This document shows, piece by piece, positions 34,209 through 45,830 of a DNA stretch of 64,000 nucleotides (within the stretch, counting starts at the first letter, position 1; each line of letters begins with the position of its first letter). The DNA comes from Xylogone sp. PMI_703 (Eukaryota; Ascomycota; Leotiomycetes). Under the pieces are notes generated by a model. The model was not told where the DNA came from. It did not search any database and worked only from the letters and a program-made list of their open reading frames with translations. The stretch lies in assembly GCA_021399445.1 (NCBI GenBank), contig JAJTUQ010000015.1, positions 248,001 through 312,000 of the forward strand, read 5' to 3'. The translations under genes and the position numbers were made by a program.

Positions 34209-34942
34209 TCCCCCTCAGACAGAAAAACTATTTCAATAAGCAGGCTAGATTATCGTAACAACACCGTATTCAAGTAACAAAGAAGATTTCTAAGCAAAGT
34301 TGGAGGATAGGCAACCGTCTTAATTTTAATACCAAGCTAGATGCTTGGGTGAAGAAAATTACTAGGAGGCCATGAAAATATTCCAAAAATAGGTGGCAGG
34401 TCATGTGCAACTTAAACGAGGGACGGCATTGTTAGATTATAGTATAAGTAGTGGGAAGTAATAAGGACAGCCGGTAGGGTGTGAAGACTCCGTTACTTGT
34501 TAATACACCCCCAGGATAAGGGCCGATGGATCTATAAAGCGACTCCCGAATATGGTGTTAATAGAAGGTTCTATCGGTTTCGATTGCTAGAATCACGGCC
34601 ACAGAGACTAGCACTTGAGGCTCAGCGCTCTATTAGGAATACCGTAAATTTCAACTCCGGTACTCGTGAAGCGTGGCTGCTCGTTTAGTGGCGGACGCCC
34701 GCAACGTCAAGGAGGCCACCATAATATAGAGCACAAGCTACTTTACGGTACGAGCATTAGTGACTTGGGCTCAAGGATCAGTTCCTACCCACAATAGAAA
34801 GGAAGCTGGACTTACTTGAGCTTATGATTTTAGAAAACAGTACATAGATTGGTTCGCTGTCAAGGGTCTGGAAGTTTGAGGGCGCTCACTCACATGAGGG
34901 CGTCACAAGCAAAAATCCTTCTTCCTCATGGATACGAATAAT
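34209..34942. other. Intergenic region with repeat fragment
   Basis: A 63-codon plus frame (34497-34688) has no motif. The right half holds the repeat described at 34676-34840. Confidence 0.4.
34676..34840. repeat. Diverged dispersed repeat, second family, copy 1
   Basis: Colinear with 39480-39640: shared AGCACAAGCTAC, then CGTACGAG after a short variable step, and GAAAGGAAGCTGG here against AGAAGGAAGCCGG there. Differences are largely transitions. Confidence 0.55.
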
Positions 34943-35053
34943 TGATGTGCGGCGAAGATGTAGAATACAAACTATCTACGGATGAGAGCTATAGCTACAT
35001 ACAAAGGAGGTTGGCTGACTAAGCTGGATCACGTGGAGGCACGTGTATCCAAC
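34943..35053 (+). repeat. Left inverted arm, 111 bp
   Basis: Perfect reverse complement of 35252-35362, from TGATGTGCGGCGAAG to GTATCCAAC. Confidence 0.97.
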
Positions 35054-35251
35054 GAACAAACGCGTTTTCCCCAAGGGCTAATTATAGTACGTTCCCTTGC
35101 GGGTGCCTGAGGCATCAAAGGCACCTAGAAGAACCTCAGATTTCGGCGTCGTGCCGGAATACTTTTTCTAGTTTATTTACCGTACAGCACTGTATAAGAG
35201 GGGATTCATTGGCTTTTTTTTATCTAACCTCTAATCAAGCTAGGGATTATT

Positions 35252-35362
35252 GTTGGATACACGTGCCTCCACGTGATCCAGCTTAGTCAGCCAACCTCCT
35301 TTGTATGTAGCTATAGCTCTCATCCGTAGATAGTTTGTATTCTACATCTTCGCCGCACATCA
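35252..35362 (-). repeat. Right inverted arm, 111 bp
   Basis: Perfect reverse complement of 34943-35053. Confidence 0.97.
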
Positions 35363-35719
35363 GCGTTTTTAGTGTACCACGGTAGCATAAATACGTTTAT
35401 TTTACTGTACTGGTGGTATTCTTAAGATATATATGAACCATATACGTAACTGCAATTGTTTTGGCGTCTTACTTTTAAATAAATAAAATGGGTAACGACA
35501 AGCAATTTGAAAGAACCTATGAAGATACTGATGCGCACAAAGAAGGTAAAAAATGCTTAGTATATGAAGAAGGAAAAAGCCACTGAAACAAGATGGAGAT
35601 TATAATTACTCCCAATCGCAGAGGGTAAGAAGGAAACAGCGTTCAAATTATTTTCTCATTTGCGCAGGGGTGTAGTGAAATTATTTGATTTTTTATACTT
35701 GTTCCTCATGGTTTTTATT
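35363..35719. other. AT-rich intergenic region
   Basis: No gene or repeat recognised; likely 3' flank of the 2EXR gene. Confidence 0.5.
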
Positions 35720-36460
35720 TTAGATACCTCCATTTGCTCCTTCGCAGCAATAATTACTACAGAAGTCTCGTCGTTCACCCCTCTGCCCACTCCAGATCAC
35801 CGTTGGTGGCTGCCATGTCGGGAAGTATGATCGAAGTAGAAGCAGAGAGCGCCTCCACATGCCATGAATTGCCTGAAATATCCATACCTCTCTGACCCCG
35901 TCGAAACAAGGGCCAGACGAATCAATCAAGTTAATTTTCAGCTGATCCACGAAGCAAAAAAGGTGGCGTCGTATATCCGATAATAGCCAAAGGAATACCA
36001 GATGATCCACTTCGAGGTGTCGTATGCGACCGTAAGAGTCCCAACCTGCGATGCTGGTGATCATTTTTCTCTCCTTGCTCCTTTCGATGGGAATCAGGAC
36101 GTCGAGAAAGTCATTAATGCCATATATTATTTGATTAGTGGGCATGCACGCGCTCCGCATACCGGTAGTAATGCGTCCCATTATATGTATTATGTTTAGA
36201 GAATCAGATGCTGGATTAAAGAGGATCATATTTGCTAGGGGCTTTCGGTGCATCTCTACCAAGCATTGTCGTGACTCCTTACAAGCATAGAACAATGGTG
36301 GCCGATCTGAGCTGATCATGCCCGTTGAGACGTCATATTGCACTCTGACGGTTTTCGGCACGCTGGCGGCCACGTACCATATCATCCTTCGTATCTCGGG
36401 TGGTAGTAGAGTAAAAGGGAAATTAGGAGGCTCGGTTTTATTCTCCATCGAGCGATACAA
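35720..36460 (-). CDS. 2EXR-domain fungal protein, single exon
   Basis: 246 aa. The N-terminal signature (NFPFTLLPPEIRRMIWYVA) followed by PPLFYACKESRQ matches the 2EXR domain, a Pezizomycotina-expanded family whose biochemical role is unknown. The rest is globular and typical for the family in length. ATG 36460 (MYRSMENKTE) or the in-frame ATG 36448 could start the protein. A (CT)n tract (GA-rich in sense) lies directly upstream in the probable 5' leader. No introns or breaks seen. Confidence 0.85.
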   Translation of the reverse strand: MYRSMENKTEPPNFPFTLLPPEIRRMIWYVAASVPKTVRVQYDVSTGMISSDRPPLFYACKESRQCLVEMHRKPLANMILFNPASDSLNIIHIMGRITTGMRSACMPTNQIIYGINDFLDVLIPIERSKERKMITSIAGWDSYGRIRHLEVDHLVFLWLLSDIRRHLFCFVDQLKINLIDSSGPCFDGVREVWIFQAIHGMWRRSLLLLRSYFPTWQPPTVIWSGQRGERRDFCSNYCCEGANGGI

Positions 36461-36508
36461 AAAGTCTCCGACTAGATTATATGCACAATGGTATCGTCAG
36501 AAAACTCA

Positions 36509-36535
36509 ACCTCTCTCTCTCTCTCTTCTCTCTCA
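36509..36535. repeat. (CT)n microsatellite
   Basis: An uninterrupted CT run in the 5' flank of the 2EXR gene. Confidence 0.9.
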
Positions 36536-36554
36536 CGTGTGGACACGCTCCTGA

Positions 36555-39500
36555 AAAGATCATACGCTATTAGCGGCTCGGATTGAATCATGTGCGACTG
36601 AGACTAAAGCTACCTATGGCTCCCTATATGCTACGTCCTATACGGTAAAGACGGCCTAAATAATAATAGATTCACAAGTGAACTGGAACAATCGTAAACC
36701 GGCAAAATATCGCGGAGCTTCGAGGCTCGGCTTTTGAACTTACAACATGTCGCAAAAAAAATTGATAAGATGTCGTAGATAAAACCTAGCTAATACGGCC
36801 AGAATCCCAATGCTTCTGACTCTCTTAAACTATCGAGATTCTGCCTACGGTCAGCAACTGGATGCCGCGGGTCATACTACGATAGGACTAGCGGGACGGG
36901 AACAGTTCCTGCCAAACCGTGATTCATTAACTATTGTATCAGTGTATCAACAATTTAGTAGAGAGTAAAATAATCCGTACTCTAGATCTAACGTAACGGG
37001 ATGCGGTGGTGTTCTTGCAGCTCGACCTGAGCAAGTTGCAACAAGATATTGACGTGAGCATCTGTGAACCGTCGTATAGGGTTTACAAGCAGTGATAAGT
37101 GAGGGTTTTGGACGTGAAGTATCGGGTGTTGATAAAAAAATGATCGTGCTGGTATCAGTGTATTAGTACAAAGATACAACCAGGAATTAAATCCGCCTTG
37201 GTGTATTCTCTGAGCGGACAAAGCACAGAACTATGAGTATCCAGGTAGATAATGCTAGATCTAGAGTAGCCAGAAAGCTTAGCCGCGATTTCAAGCCACA
37301 GCTGAGAAACCTGTGTCGCCTAAGCAATGATTAAAAATTCACACCAGCACTTGGGCCACCACGCTGGTTTATGAATCGTCTCTGTGTCGTGGCATTCTGC
37401 AACTAGCGTCAAGGCGATGTAATTAAATCTGGTACTCAAGAATTTCCCCAAATAAGTGCTAACCCGAAGAGCCACAGACCAGTTATTAACCTCTCGAAGC
37501 GTAATGCCTTGAAATCCTGAGAAGTCACCAAGCTGCGTTCTGGATGGTTCGGCATAGTTAAATGGACTAATAGCTCCACATTAAAGGGCTCCCTATTCCG
37601 CCTTCGGAGCCTTGATAAATGCTTTCTTGATTAACTCACCGCTATCCGAAGTCCGGGTTCAAGGCGCAAGTCAATGACCGTTCATTCGGGCAGTTTCCGT
37701 ATGTTTACGATCAGGTTCAAGTCCGGGGTACATGGCAGCAATTTTCCTACCACATCTATATCTTCATAACTAATCACAAACGATAAGGGCTGCTTAAGGC
37801 GCGATGTATGGAGTTAGTTTCAGGGATTCCAGTAAGTGTTACTCTAACACATCAAATATCGCAAAGCAATTACTCCCGTACGAAGTTTATGGGCCGGAAT
37901 AAACTCAAAACTAAAGTCACTACTTCTTTCTGGGTTCCGCCTGAATAGTTCGTAGCTGTTAAGCTCCATAATATATTGATTCGGCTAAACAGCCGTTATT
38001 TAAAACGGGCCACGCTTATATTCGCTCACGATTGCCGGTACCAGCTATCGCACAGGTCACTTATCAGAACCAAAGTTTATCCCTTCACCTAGCAAGCCGT
38101 GGCCAATTATGCACGCAAAATATGATATAGTTACCAATTATGCCGTAGTCTCGTATTGTAAGCGAATTATTACAGATGAGTGGCTGATAGATCCATTTTA
38201 AGTCTAGTCAAGTATAAAACGTACAAAAACGCACAACTAAGCATGACTCGCCTGGCTACGAGACAATTTGGTGATCTTTAAGCTGTAAGTGCTTTGCAGA
38301 CAGGTGAACAATACAACCAACTAGCCCGCAGCGACGATGGTTGACCCATCTTCAGCGTACTGCTGTCATCGCCTCCCGCTGTGGATGACAAATTTCGTCA
38401 GCTGACAAGCCCCACACCGACTGTCAGCATCTTGCTGACACCGAAGACGCCTTCGAGAATCAACATAGGCAGATAGGCAGCGCCAGGCTTAGCTCAGGAT
38501 GAGAATCCGCTCGCCTGGACGTATGTTCAGCCTCGTCTTCGGAGGAGAGGTTGCAAGCTGACCTAACCGATCAGCATTTACCTCCGTACCACCCTGATCT
38601 ATCTGCTGACGGCACCTGTGAGGCCTTCGAGACTCATCGAGATTCTGCCTTCGAATTATACGTGTTTGCGTGCAGCACAGCAGTTACTGTAATTACTATG
38701 AGGAATGATGTTTTGAGCCATGGCGGGATTTATTAATAGGGCCAATCAATGTGCTCGAATCCCTAATATTTACGTATACACAATCAGCCGTGATTTACAG
38801 GGGTACCAGACGAAGGGACAGCATATGCGACATCAATAGGAGATGGCTGAAGATGACACCGTTTATGCATATTATGCATAATATCCTATGCAACAGTGCA
38901 TAGCTCTCTGGAACTAAGCTGTCATTGGCTCATCGACTTTCGGTTATCTAAGCCAGCTTCTGGAAGCGATTAACAACCCCCGACGTCTGTGCTGCTGCGA
39001 ATAGCAGCTTGCTGGAGGGCTGCGGCTCATTCAACGAGGAGTGTCGGTAACACCTGACGAACCACACAAGCGACCCAACCGCAAGCAAAATCCGATGTCT
39101 CTGCTCTTCTGCCCTCTTCACAACTTCGGCCCGGTGGGATCTTCTTCGGTCGTGACCATGGCGTCAACATCCGTCACCCGGCCGCTGCCTCCGTGGCCGT
39201 CCACGTCCAGCAGGAGTTGTTCCTCGGGAGACCTGCGCAACCCGTTCAACTTGTTCTCTATAGTCGTAACATTCACGATTCAATCGGCTTGGCGTTTGCA
39301 TAAGTGGTGCTACAGGCCAAGGGGATAGCAGAGGAGCGAGCAGTAGCACAAGAGGCGGACAGTGCTGTAACACGTGAGATTAGTATGGAACGAAGATTCT
39401 ATTATTTGATGGTCACGCTAGTGAGGGTGCTGCAGCGGCCAAAACTGAGGTATGTGGGCCGGCTTACACCCGTTTTCTAGCGGAGGCTAGTGGAGACCTG

Positions 39501-40011
39501 CAATCCTGAATCCTGAGAGGTACTATAGCATAAAGCACAAGCTACCTCGCCGTACGAGAGGTGGTGGTTGACATTCGGGTTACCATTTTTAACTCATAAC
39601 CAGAAGGAAGCCGGGTTCACCGGAGACGTCATTCTAGGCAGCGCACAGCACAAGTGGAAACACAAAAGAGCAACATATGGGAATCGGTTTGTTGCTAGGG
39701 GTCTTCGCTGACTAGAGTTGACATTCAGTTCTACAGGGCAAGCAGACATATAAGAGTTGTTCAGCTGTGTATGGCGTACAGTAGTAGGTCTTACGGCTGA
39801 TAGAGTAGCAAGTATCCAGCTCAATATGGTCCGAAAATTCGACCACAATTGTGGCCAGTACGGGATCTTGAGACTTTCATATATATGGCAAATGCCCGGT
39901 CACAATTACAGTTGATTTGATGTAGTGATTCAGCTCAATTTAGTTATATAGCAGTTAGTTACCTAAGGTCGGTGGCCCCTACTCGCCAATAGTCCAAGAG
40001 TTCGAAGGACG
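36555..40011. other. Gene-free region with a GC-richer block
   Basis: 36555-38280 shows nothing. 38290-39400 is clearly GC-richer than its surroundings, with recurring GCTGAC and GCCTTCGAGA motifs and short coding-like frames (38551-38736 +, 39041-39328 +) interrupted by stops; it looks like a fragment of a foreign or transposon-derived gene. 39480-39640 is a repeat copy. No intact gene. Confidence 0.4.
39480..39640. repeat. Diverged dispersed repeat, second family, copy 2
   Basis: Partner of 34676-34840, same orientation. Confidence 0.55.
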
Positions 40012-40308
40012 CTAGTCCACACAGAAGATTTCACCGGGTATAAAGACCTCTTCCTCGTGAATGTGAGTTACTCTCCGACTAGCCAGAAAGCAGAGGTTGA
40101 TTAACTCTTCTTTAATTAACAAGGACTCTAAAAGGCAGTCTACTGTGGATGTGCTATTCTCTATAGCTGCGGAGGTAGAGAGCCTTTCTATGCGGCCTTT
40201 GTACCCACATATACCAGGATAGGAATCCGTCATAATAATAGCTGTTGCCATGTAGACAGCTACTTTTACAGCTTGACCCACGGTTGGCGTGATTATCTGA
40301 TTGCACAA
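40012..40308 (-). CDS. Hypothetical 98-aa protein
   Basis: A single minus-strand frame with mixed hydrophobic and polar composition, ending EEVFIPGEIFCVD. No domain recognised and no splice-consistent extension found. It lies downstream of the F-box/LRR gene on the same strand. Could be real or chance. Confidence 0.25.
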   Translation of the reverse strand: MCNQIITPTVGQAVKVAVYMATAIIMTDSYPGICGYKGRIERLSTSAAIENSTSTVDCLLESLLIKEELINLCFLASRRVTHIHEEEVFIPGEIFCVD

Positions 40309-40491
40309 CGGCCAACTGGATTCACTCTCCGTGATACTTTATGATCATCCTAGATTATACTACGATCAATAATTGGTTAAGTCTTTGTATCGTATACTTT
40401 ACATTTCTAAAGCCTGCTGGTACTTGCATAACAGCCATCGGTATACCCAACGCAACACACCAAGTAAAAAGAAAAAGGAGGGTTTTACTGG

Positions 40492-42108
40492 TTAACGCCT
40501 GAATGTGTAGTATTCATACATCCCACTGATGCCGGTCTGCCCAATTTGTATCTTCCTCATCCCCCAGTTGTTGATCCCGGGCCTCCAACTCATACCATTT
40601 CCACTTCCATTTCCCTTAGACTCCTTATCCCTAACTAACCAGGCTCTTCTTCCAGCCTCTCGAAGGCACCACCCGGAGTCCGAAATAGCGGAAATCCGAC
40701 GTAGCTTTGCGAGAGCGTTAGGATTAAGCTCTAGTACTTCGAGCGGTCGCGAAGTTTCTTTGAGGATTGGACATGATGGTAAAAAAAGGGCGTGAAGGTC
40801 GAGATTCCCAAAAGATAAATCCGAAATATCAATATATCGCAGCGAATGTGACGTGCAGATTGGCCATTCTTCTAAGTGTGACTCCTTATCCGAGAGGAGA
40901 AGGGAACAGATATCAGCTACGTGAACATGACGTCCGACCGCGAGTTCTTCGAGCTGCTTTGTTAGTAGACGAAGCGCTGGAATGTGGCATCTCCTCATGT
41001 CAACGCCTTTTAAAATGAGAGAACGGAGGGTGCCGGGGAGCCTTGAGACTAGCTCCAAAATATCCTGGGTGCTGAACATCTCGTGAGACCGAGAATCAGC
41101 TGTGAGGTTCAAGTAGACGAGCCCCTGCGCAGCTGGGTGTATCCGCAAGAATTCGATTACCTGGGTACCGGAGAGGGACGAGCATCTGCCCAAGTGAAGG
41201 TGAGTGAGCTGCGCGGTCTTGGCGATTGAGAGAAGCGCTTTGCCCGTGATCCTTGTGTGGCTGGCGTCCAAACGAGTTAGCGAATGGAGCTGAGGGAGGA
41301 AGATCTCGAAGACATATGCTGGAAGTATGGTGCACTCATGTAAGCCAAGGTAAGTGATCGAGGACGTCCGCGGGAGCATTAATGGAGAAGCTCTGATAAT
41401 CCCGTTGAATGCATCAACGAACGACGGAGAAGAGCAGGCGCAAAAGTCGACTGCCTCTAACTTTGGGAGATCATAGAGAAGACATCTTAAGATCCCAGCA
41501 TCCAAGGCGTCTTCCACGTGCTCTTGAGCGAGAAATTCTCGCAGATTTGGTGTGAGTGAGAGGCACCTTATAAGGGTTTCCCACATAAGCGTGAGAGTCT
41601 GAGCTTGCTCGCGAGCGGTCCGGCCTCTTCCGACTGGATTGAAATGCGAAAAGTCGATCTGCCGTACGGCTGCGCCCAGGCGTGGGTATTCTACCATCGG
41701 AGTAAGAATGTTGTGGAGACCCCTGGGGCTGAGAACAATGATGTGACCATAAATCGCACAAAGGATAGCGGGACGAAGGGCGCGCGATGCAAGGGAGAGT
41801 GACCTTACTAGGTTGGATCTGTAGCCTATGGAGTGATTTAACTTGTCCGATAATAGCTGATCAAAGATGATAACTACTCAAGTTAGAATATCCTCTAGAG
41901 TAGGTGGTCTAGTGCCCACTGGGGTCATAGTTGTAAGGCACAGTTGTTGGCAAAGTTTGCTCATATTAGTTGCTACTGTGAGAGGTGACGGAGGATCATG
42001 AAGCATACTCAGAATTTCCATTGGCAAGCTCTCGAGGGGTGATTTACCGGGAGAATAGCCCTTCTGCCTCAGATTGCTTTCAGTATTATTAGTGTATCTC
42101 TCGCTCAT
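40492..42108 (-). CDS. F-box/leucine-rich-repeat protein, two exons
   Basis: Model: complement(join(40492..41873, 42009..42108)), 493 aa. The 135-nt intron (41874-42008) is GTATGC, TTCTAAC branch, GAGTAG acceptor. Splicing in phase 1 rebuilds an F-box near residues 25-75: LESLPMEIL joined to IIIFDQLLSDK, then LVRSLSLASRALRPAIL. Leucine-rich-repeat-like segments follow (SITYLGLHECTILP, SLTRLDASHTRITGKALLSI, LTHLHLGRCSSLSGTQVIEF, LVYLNLTADS, LRSLILKGVDM). Such proteins are usually substrate adaptors of SCF ubiquitin ligases, the F-box binding Skp1 and the repeats binding the target. ATG 42108 has a good context (AAGATGA). The gene diverges from the MFS pseudogene. No defect is visible. Confidence 0.85.
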
Positions 42109-42681
42109 CTTCGGAAGATTTAATAAGGTGTGCGGTTCATCGACTAAAAGGTGATCAGAGGTTAGCGTAGTCTTTGGGCCGTAGACGCTGGTGCCGTTGA
42201 AATCATCCGGCAACAATCCGCGCAGGATAGGGATAGCATAAAGCAATGGAGCGGAAGGCTATTTCGAAGTTATCAATAATATTGTTCTCCCATGTAATTC
42301 GGCTGGAACCACGACAATAACCTGCTTGAGTCTGATGTGCGTGGATCTGATGCAGTAGCAATAGTGTCGTGGTAGAAAATCAACTCTCTAATACACTGAA
42401 TGCAAAATAATACTCAGTGGAGACAAGTTCTCTGGGTATTGATACTGAATACTAGATACTAAATATAGCTAGAACTATATGCTAACTACGGATTAGTGCC
42501 TGCGGACAGGGATTCCAGGGATAGTGATATTAAATACAGTATCGGGACAGATTTACTAATATCGAATGCCAGTAATACGACGTATCGAATCTCGTTTTCT
42601 TTTGACTTGGTTTTGGTTTTGGTATATTGTACGATCTCTCGAGGTGTTGTGCGGTATCCCACTCAGGATGACTGCTACACC

Positions 42682-44426
42682 ATGGAGCCTCCAGTGCAAC
42701 AGAATAAATCGCTCCACTACAAGCGCTTGTTGTCTTCGCTGAGCTTTACAACATTCGATGGTGACGATGATTAGAAGATATCGCCGCTATCACTTCCGGT
42801 TGCCCATGGCTATGAAGATATGGTGAAGGATGATCTCCAGGCTTCCGTTCAGCCTGGCACGAAGTAGGCTTCACCTTCTCGCTAGCTATGTCACAGATTT
42901 TAACGGTATAGTCTAGTTAAGGCCATCCCTCTTGTACAACTCCATGACTAAATTATGTAGGAATCCTTCGTGTCTGGGTTCACAGTTATACTGCCTGGTC
43001 TCATTCAGAGCCATATTGTCCCTGAGTCCTCATCAATTTGGCCGGCAAGCGTGTTTTCATTGGCGGTCGCCTCTACTACACTCGTCTTTGGTCGGCTTGC
43101 GGACATGTATGGTGGCCGACGCGTTTATATTGCTGGCTCGGTCTGGCTCGCGATATGGAGCATAGTGATTGGCTTCATTAAGACTGAAGCCCTGCTCAAT
43201 CTCTCGCGAGCCTTTCAGGGGATCGGTGCGTCAGCCGTCCTGCCATCAGGCCTCATGTTAATGGGCACTACCTGTCGCCCCGGGACGCGTAAGAATATAG
43301 TGTTTTCCATCTACGGCGCTTGCGCCCCTCTGGGCTTTTTCACTGCAATCTTCGTTTCTGGAGCTGCTGGAGATCTCATCACTTGGCGCGCATATTTCTA
43401 GCTCGGGGCAGGCCTAGCGGCGATAACCTCGTTTGTCTCATACTTTACTCTGCCCCGGGCCAGGTTGCCAAACGGGAATAGCGCAGAGCATCCCGGCGCT
43501 CGAGGCTTCGAAGGGCCCGGTAACAGAACCCCACAACAGGTATGTGAGATTAAGATGGACTATATCGGCGCCGCTAGTCTATTCTTTTGCTTGAACCTTG
43601 TCCTGCTCGCTTTAATCGCTTCCTCACAAGCACCACATCACTGGGGAACCCCCTTACGTTTATACATGCTTTGCCCTCGGAATTTGTTTAATCCCGGTTA
43701 CCATATATATGGAGGGATGGATTGCAGAATATCCCCTTATTCCGTCTTATTTCCTCCGCACTTCTCAGATTCCCGTCTTGATTTTTAGCCTATTTCTCTT
43801 CTATGGCTGTTCAAGTGTCTTCTTACTTTACGCAAGCCAATTCATGGAACAAATAATGGGAGCAAGTACCCTTGAAGTTGTTGCCCGGCATGCCCCTATG
43901 GCAGTTGGAGGTTGCGTGATCTCTATTTTTAGTGGGTATATACTTCATCTCCTTCCTGGGAGTGTACTCCTGGTCATTGCAGGCTGTGCATGGATAACTG
44001 CCCCCTCTGCTATTTGCAACCGCACCAATTGATGCAACTTACTGGTCATACATCTTCCCATCAATGCTATGCGCAACAATGGGCATCGATGTCACCTTTG
44101 ATATTTGCAATGTTTACATCACAACTTCAACTCCTCATGACCGGCAAGGATTTTCCGGAGCTGTCGCAGCATTCCTTCCACATTTTGGGGGCGCCATTTG
44201 CCCCATCATTGGTGATATTATCCAGCGTAATACCGAACCATCTGTTGGAATTCGGAAGAGCTACCAGGCGGTCTTCTGGATGCAGGTAGGCTGCGCTGTT
44301 GTGGCGACCTTAGCTTTAATCGGGTCTGTAAGAATCGACAGAGCTAAGAGTGATTTGACATTCGAGGAAAAAATAGAGCAGAGCCGGAAAAATATTGAGC
44401 TTATGGATAGGTGTGTCCTAGCCTGA
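42682..44426 (+). pseudogene. MFS (drug:H+ antiporter-type) transporter pseudogene
   Basis: Starting at ATG 42682 (MEPPVQQNKSLHYKRLL), the sequence follows a multidrug-efflux-type major facilitator with conserved FGRLADMYGGRRVYI, SRAFQGIGASAVLPSG and RKNIVFSIYGACAPLGF. It is broken several times: TAG at 42772-42774; TAG at 42864-42866 and a frame change soon after; further stops around 42910-42960; a TAG after WRAYF (43399-43401) at a spot where Trp would fit; one frame change near 43648 in a C run; another near 44003. The later frames resume recognisable protein (YMEGWIAEYPLIPSYFLRTS, and LLFATAPIDATYWSYIF) and run to 44426. No intron pattern explains these changes. It once exported small molecules across the plasma membrane and is now inactive. 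Confidence 0.9.
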
Positions 44427-45663
44427 CACTAGTGATACCTCTCCAAGCCATGGCCTAGCCCGTGCATCGGTAGTTGGGCCATTTATGCATGGTCCGGCAA
44501 ATATGCCAATACACCATGGCTTCCCGTTCGGCGGTACACGTGTAGCGCAACAATCGACCGTAAAGTCTTTTTACAGGGGCTATAATTTTTGTGTATTTCA
44601 TTCACGTCTAATTGTATTGACTACGGTATTCCCCCTCTCCCGCTCTTCCCTAGGCCTTTAGAACTCTTAGATTAATAGTCAGCAAAAACCAGTACTAGAG
44701 GACAATCCTGACAACTAGCCCTAGATATGACCATCTTAAAACGATATATTCTACCACAATTCCCCACTTGAAATACTGAAGCTCTATTATTATACACATT
44801 CATACAAAATACCTCAACTCTTTGCCTTGTAGAAGCGTATCTGGCAACCGAGGTTAAACTGACTTTCTCGTGTGAGAATGTCAAGGAGTTCGAATCCAGT
44901 TGGCTCTAAGTCGAGAGAGGTTTATAAGGAGATTCCCCGTGGACTAGTATCATCATGTATTGCACAATCAACAGTCTCGGCCATGTGCAATATACGTATA
45001 CGAACTAACCTCTTCCTGGTACCGTTAATTGACTCTGAGGATGGAGCCAATTTTGAGTTCACGATCGACGAAAAGGGCTGTCAACCCCCTTTAACCACGA
45101 AACATAACGATATTGCTTCCGTTCCTCTTACACAACCTTTGCTTATTCGAGATGAATTTCAACTCTATAGATCGATCAATCTCGAGCTCTAGTCAACTGA
45201 GCATGCTGGGTACAAAGAGAGCGTCTGCTTCATCTATCCCTGTTGCGGAGTGGCTTATATATCTAGTAGAATCCTAATGATACAAAGTTTCCACCTCCCT
45301 AACACACCCCAGGTATCCGGGGCCAGAGGAAAGATTTTCGAATAAAGTATGGCCCGATTGTTTTCGATATGAGGACTGGGTATCCGAAGTCAGGAACGGA
45401 AGCCACTGGGCACAGCTGATAAAGGTGCATGTAGAAGGGGGCTTTTCAGGCGAGATACGGAAGATAATCGATTTGACTGTAGGTTATCTTATCGGTGCAA
45501 CTGGAGTGGGGAACACTTTTCGAGTAGCTCTGCCGTCAAAACTACTCTATCTTAGGGTGTAAACGGCTTGTGGAAGTTGGGGAAAAGAAAGCCACCATGG
45601 TCGGAAACTATGGTTGTGAGAAGGAAAATCTAGTAAGGTTATACAGGTTTGGGCATATGCTAT
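44427..45663. other. Intergenic region, one weak frame
   Basis: A 106-codon plus frame (44872-45192) includes GANFEFTIDEKGCQPPL; no domain, no start context of note. An antisense frame overlaps its 5' end. No confident gene. Confidence 0.35.
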
Positions 45664-45665
45664 TA

Positions 45666-45807
45666 ATCGTCGGCTCTCTTCGCTTAATCGGCCTTCATTT
45701 CTAGTCGTTTTCTCCTAGTCGGTGGAAGCGATCGTGACCAGCAAGCGAATGTGACTTTTTGTAATTTTGTATGCGTTTCGCATAGTAAAAAAAAATCGAT
45801 TTCATCG
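45666..45807 (+). repeat. Left terminal inverted repeat, 142 bp
   Basis: Starts ATCGTCGGCTCTCTTCGC. Pairs with 47903-48044 with one mismatch (CGCATAG here, CACATAG in the other arm), a G-to-A transition. Confidence 0.95.
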
Positions 45808-45830
45808 CAACTCTTCACAACAAGATAACT

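Larger units (their letters stand above)
34943..35362. mobile_element. Foldback/MITE-like element with perfect 111-bp inverted arms
   Basis: Arms 34943-35053 and 35252-35362 are exact reverse complements over all 111 bp and enclose a 198-bp spacer with no gene. The outer ends read TGATGTGCGG. Each arm has two CACGTG hexamers ten bases apart near its inner end. I see no obvious target duplication at either edge, so the transposon family is not assigned. Perfect arm identity implies recent origin or active correction. Confidence 0.85.

Noticed and set aside
37700..37740. AGGTTCAAGTCC resembling a tRNA B box
   Set aside because: No A box or stem pairing at the right distance.
44872..44910. GAGTTCGAATCC resembling a tRNA B box
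   Set aside because: No matching A box, acceptor stem or cloverleaf could be built around it.
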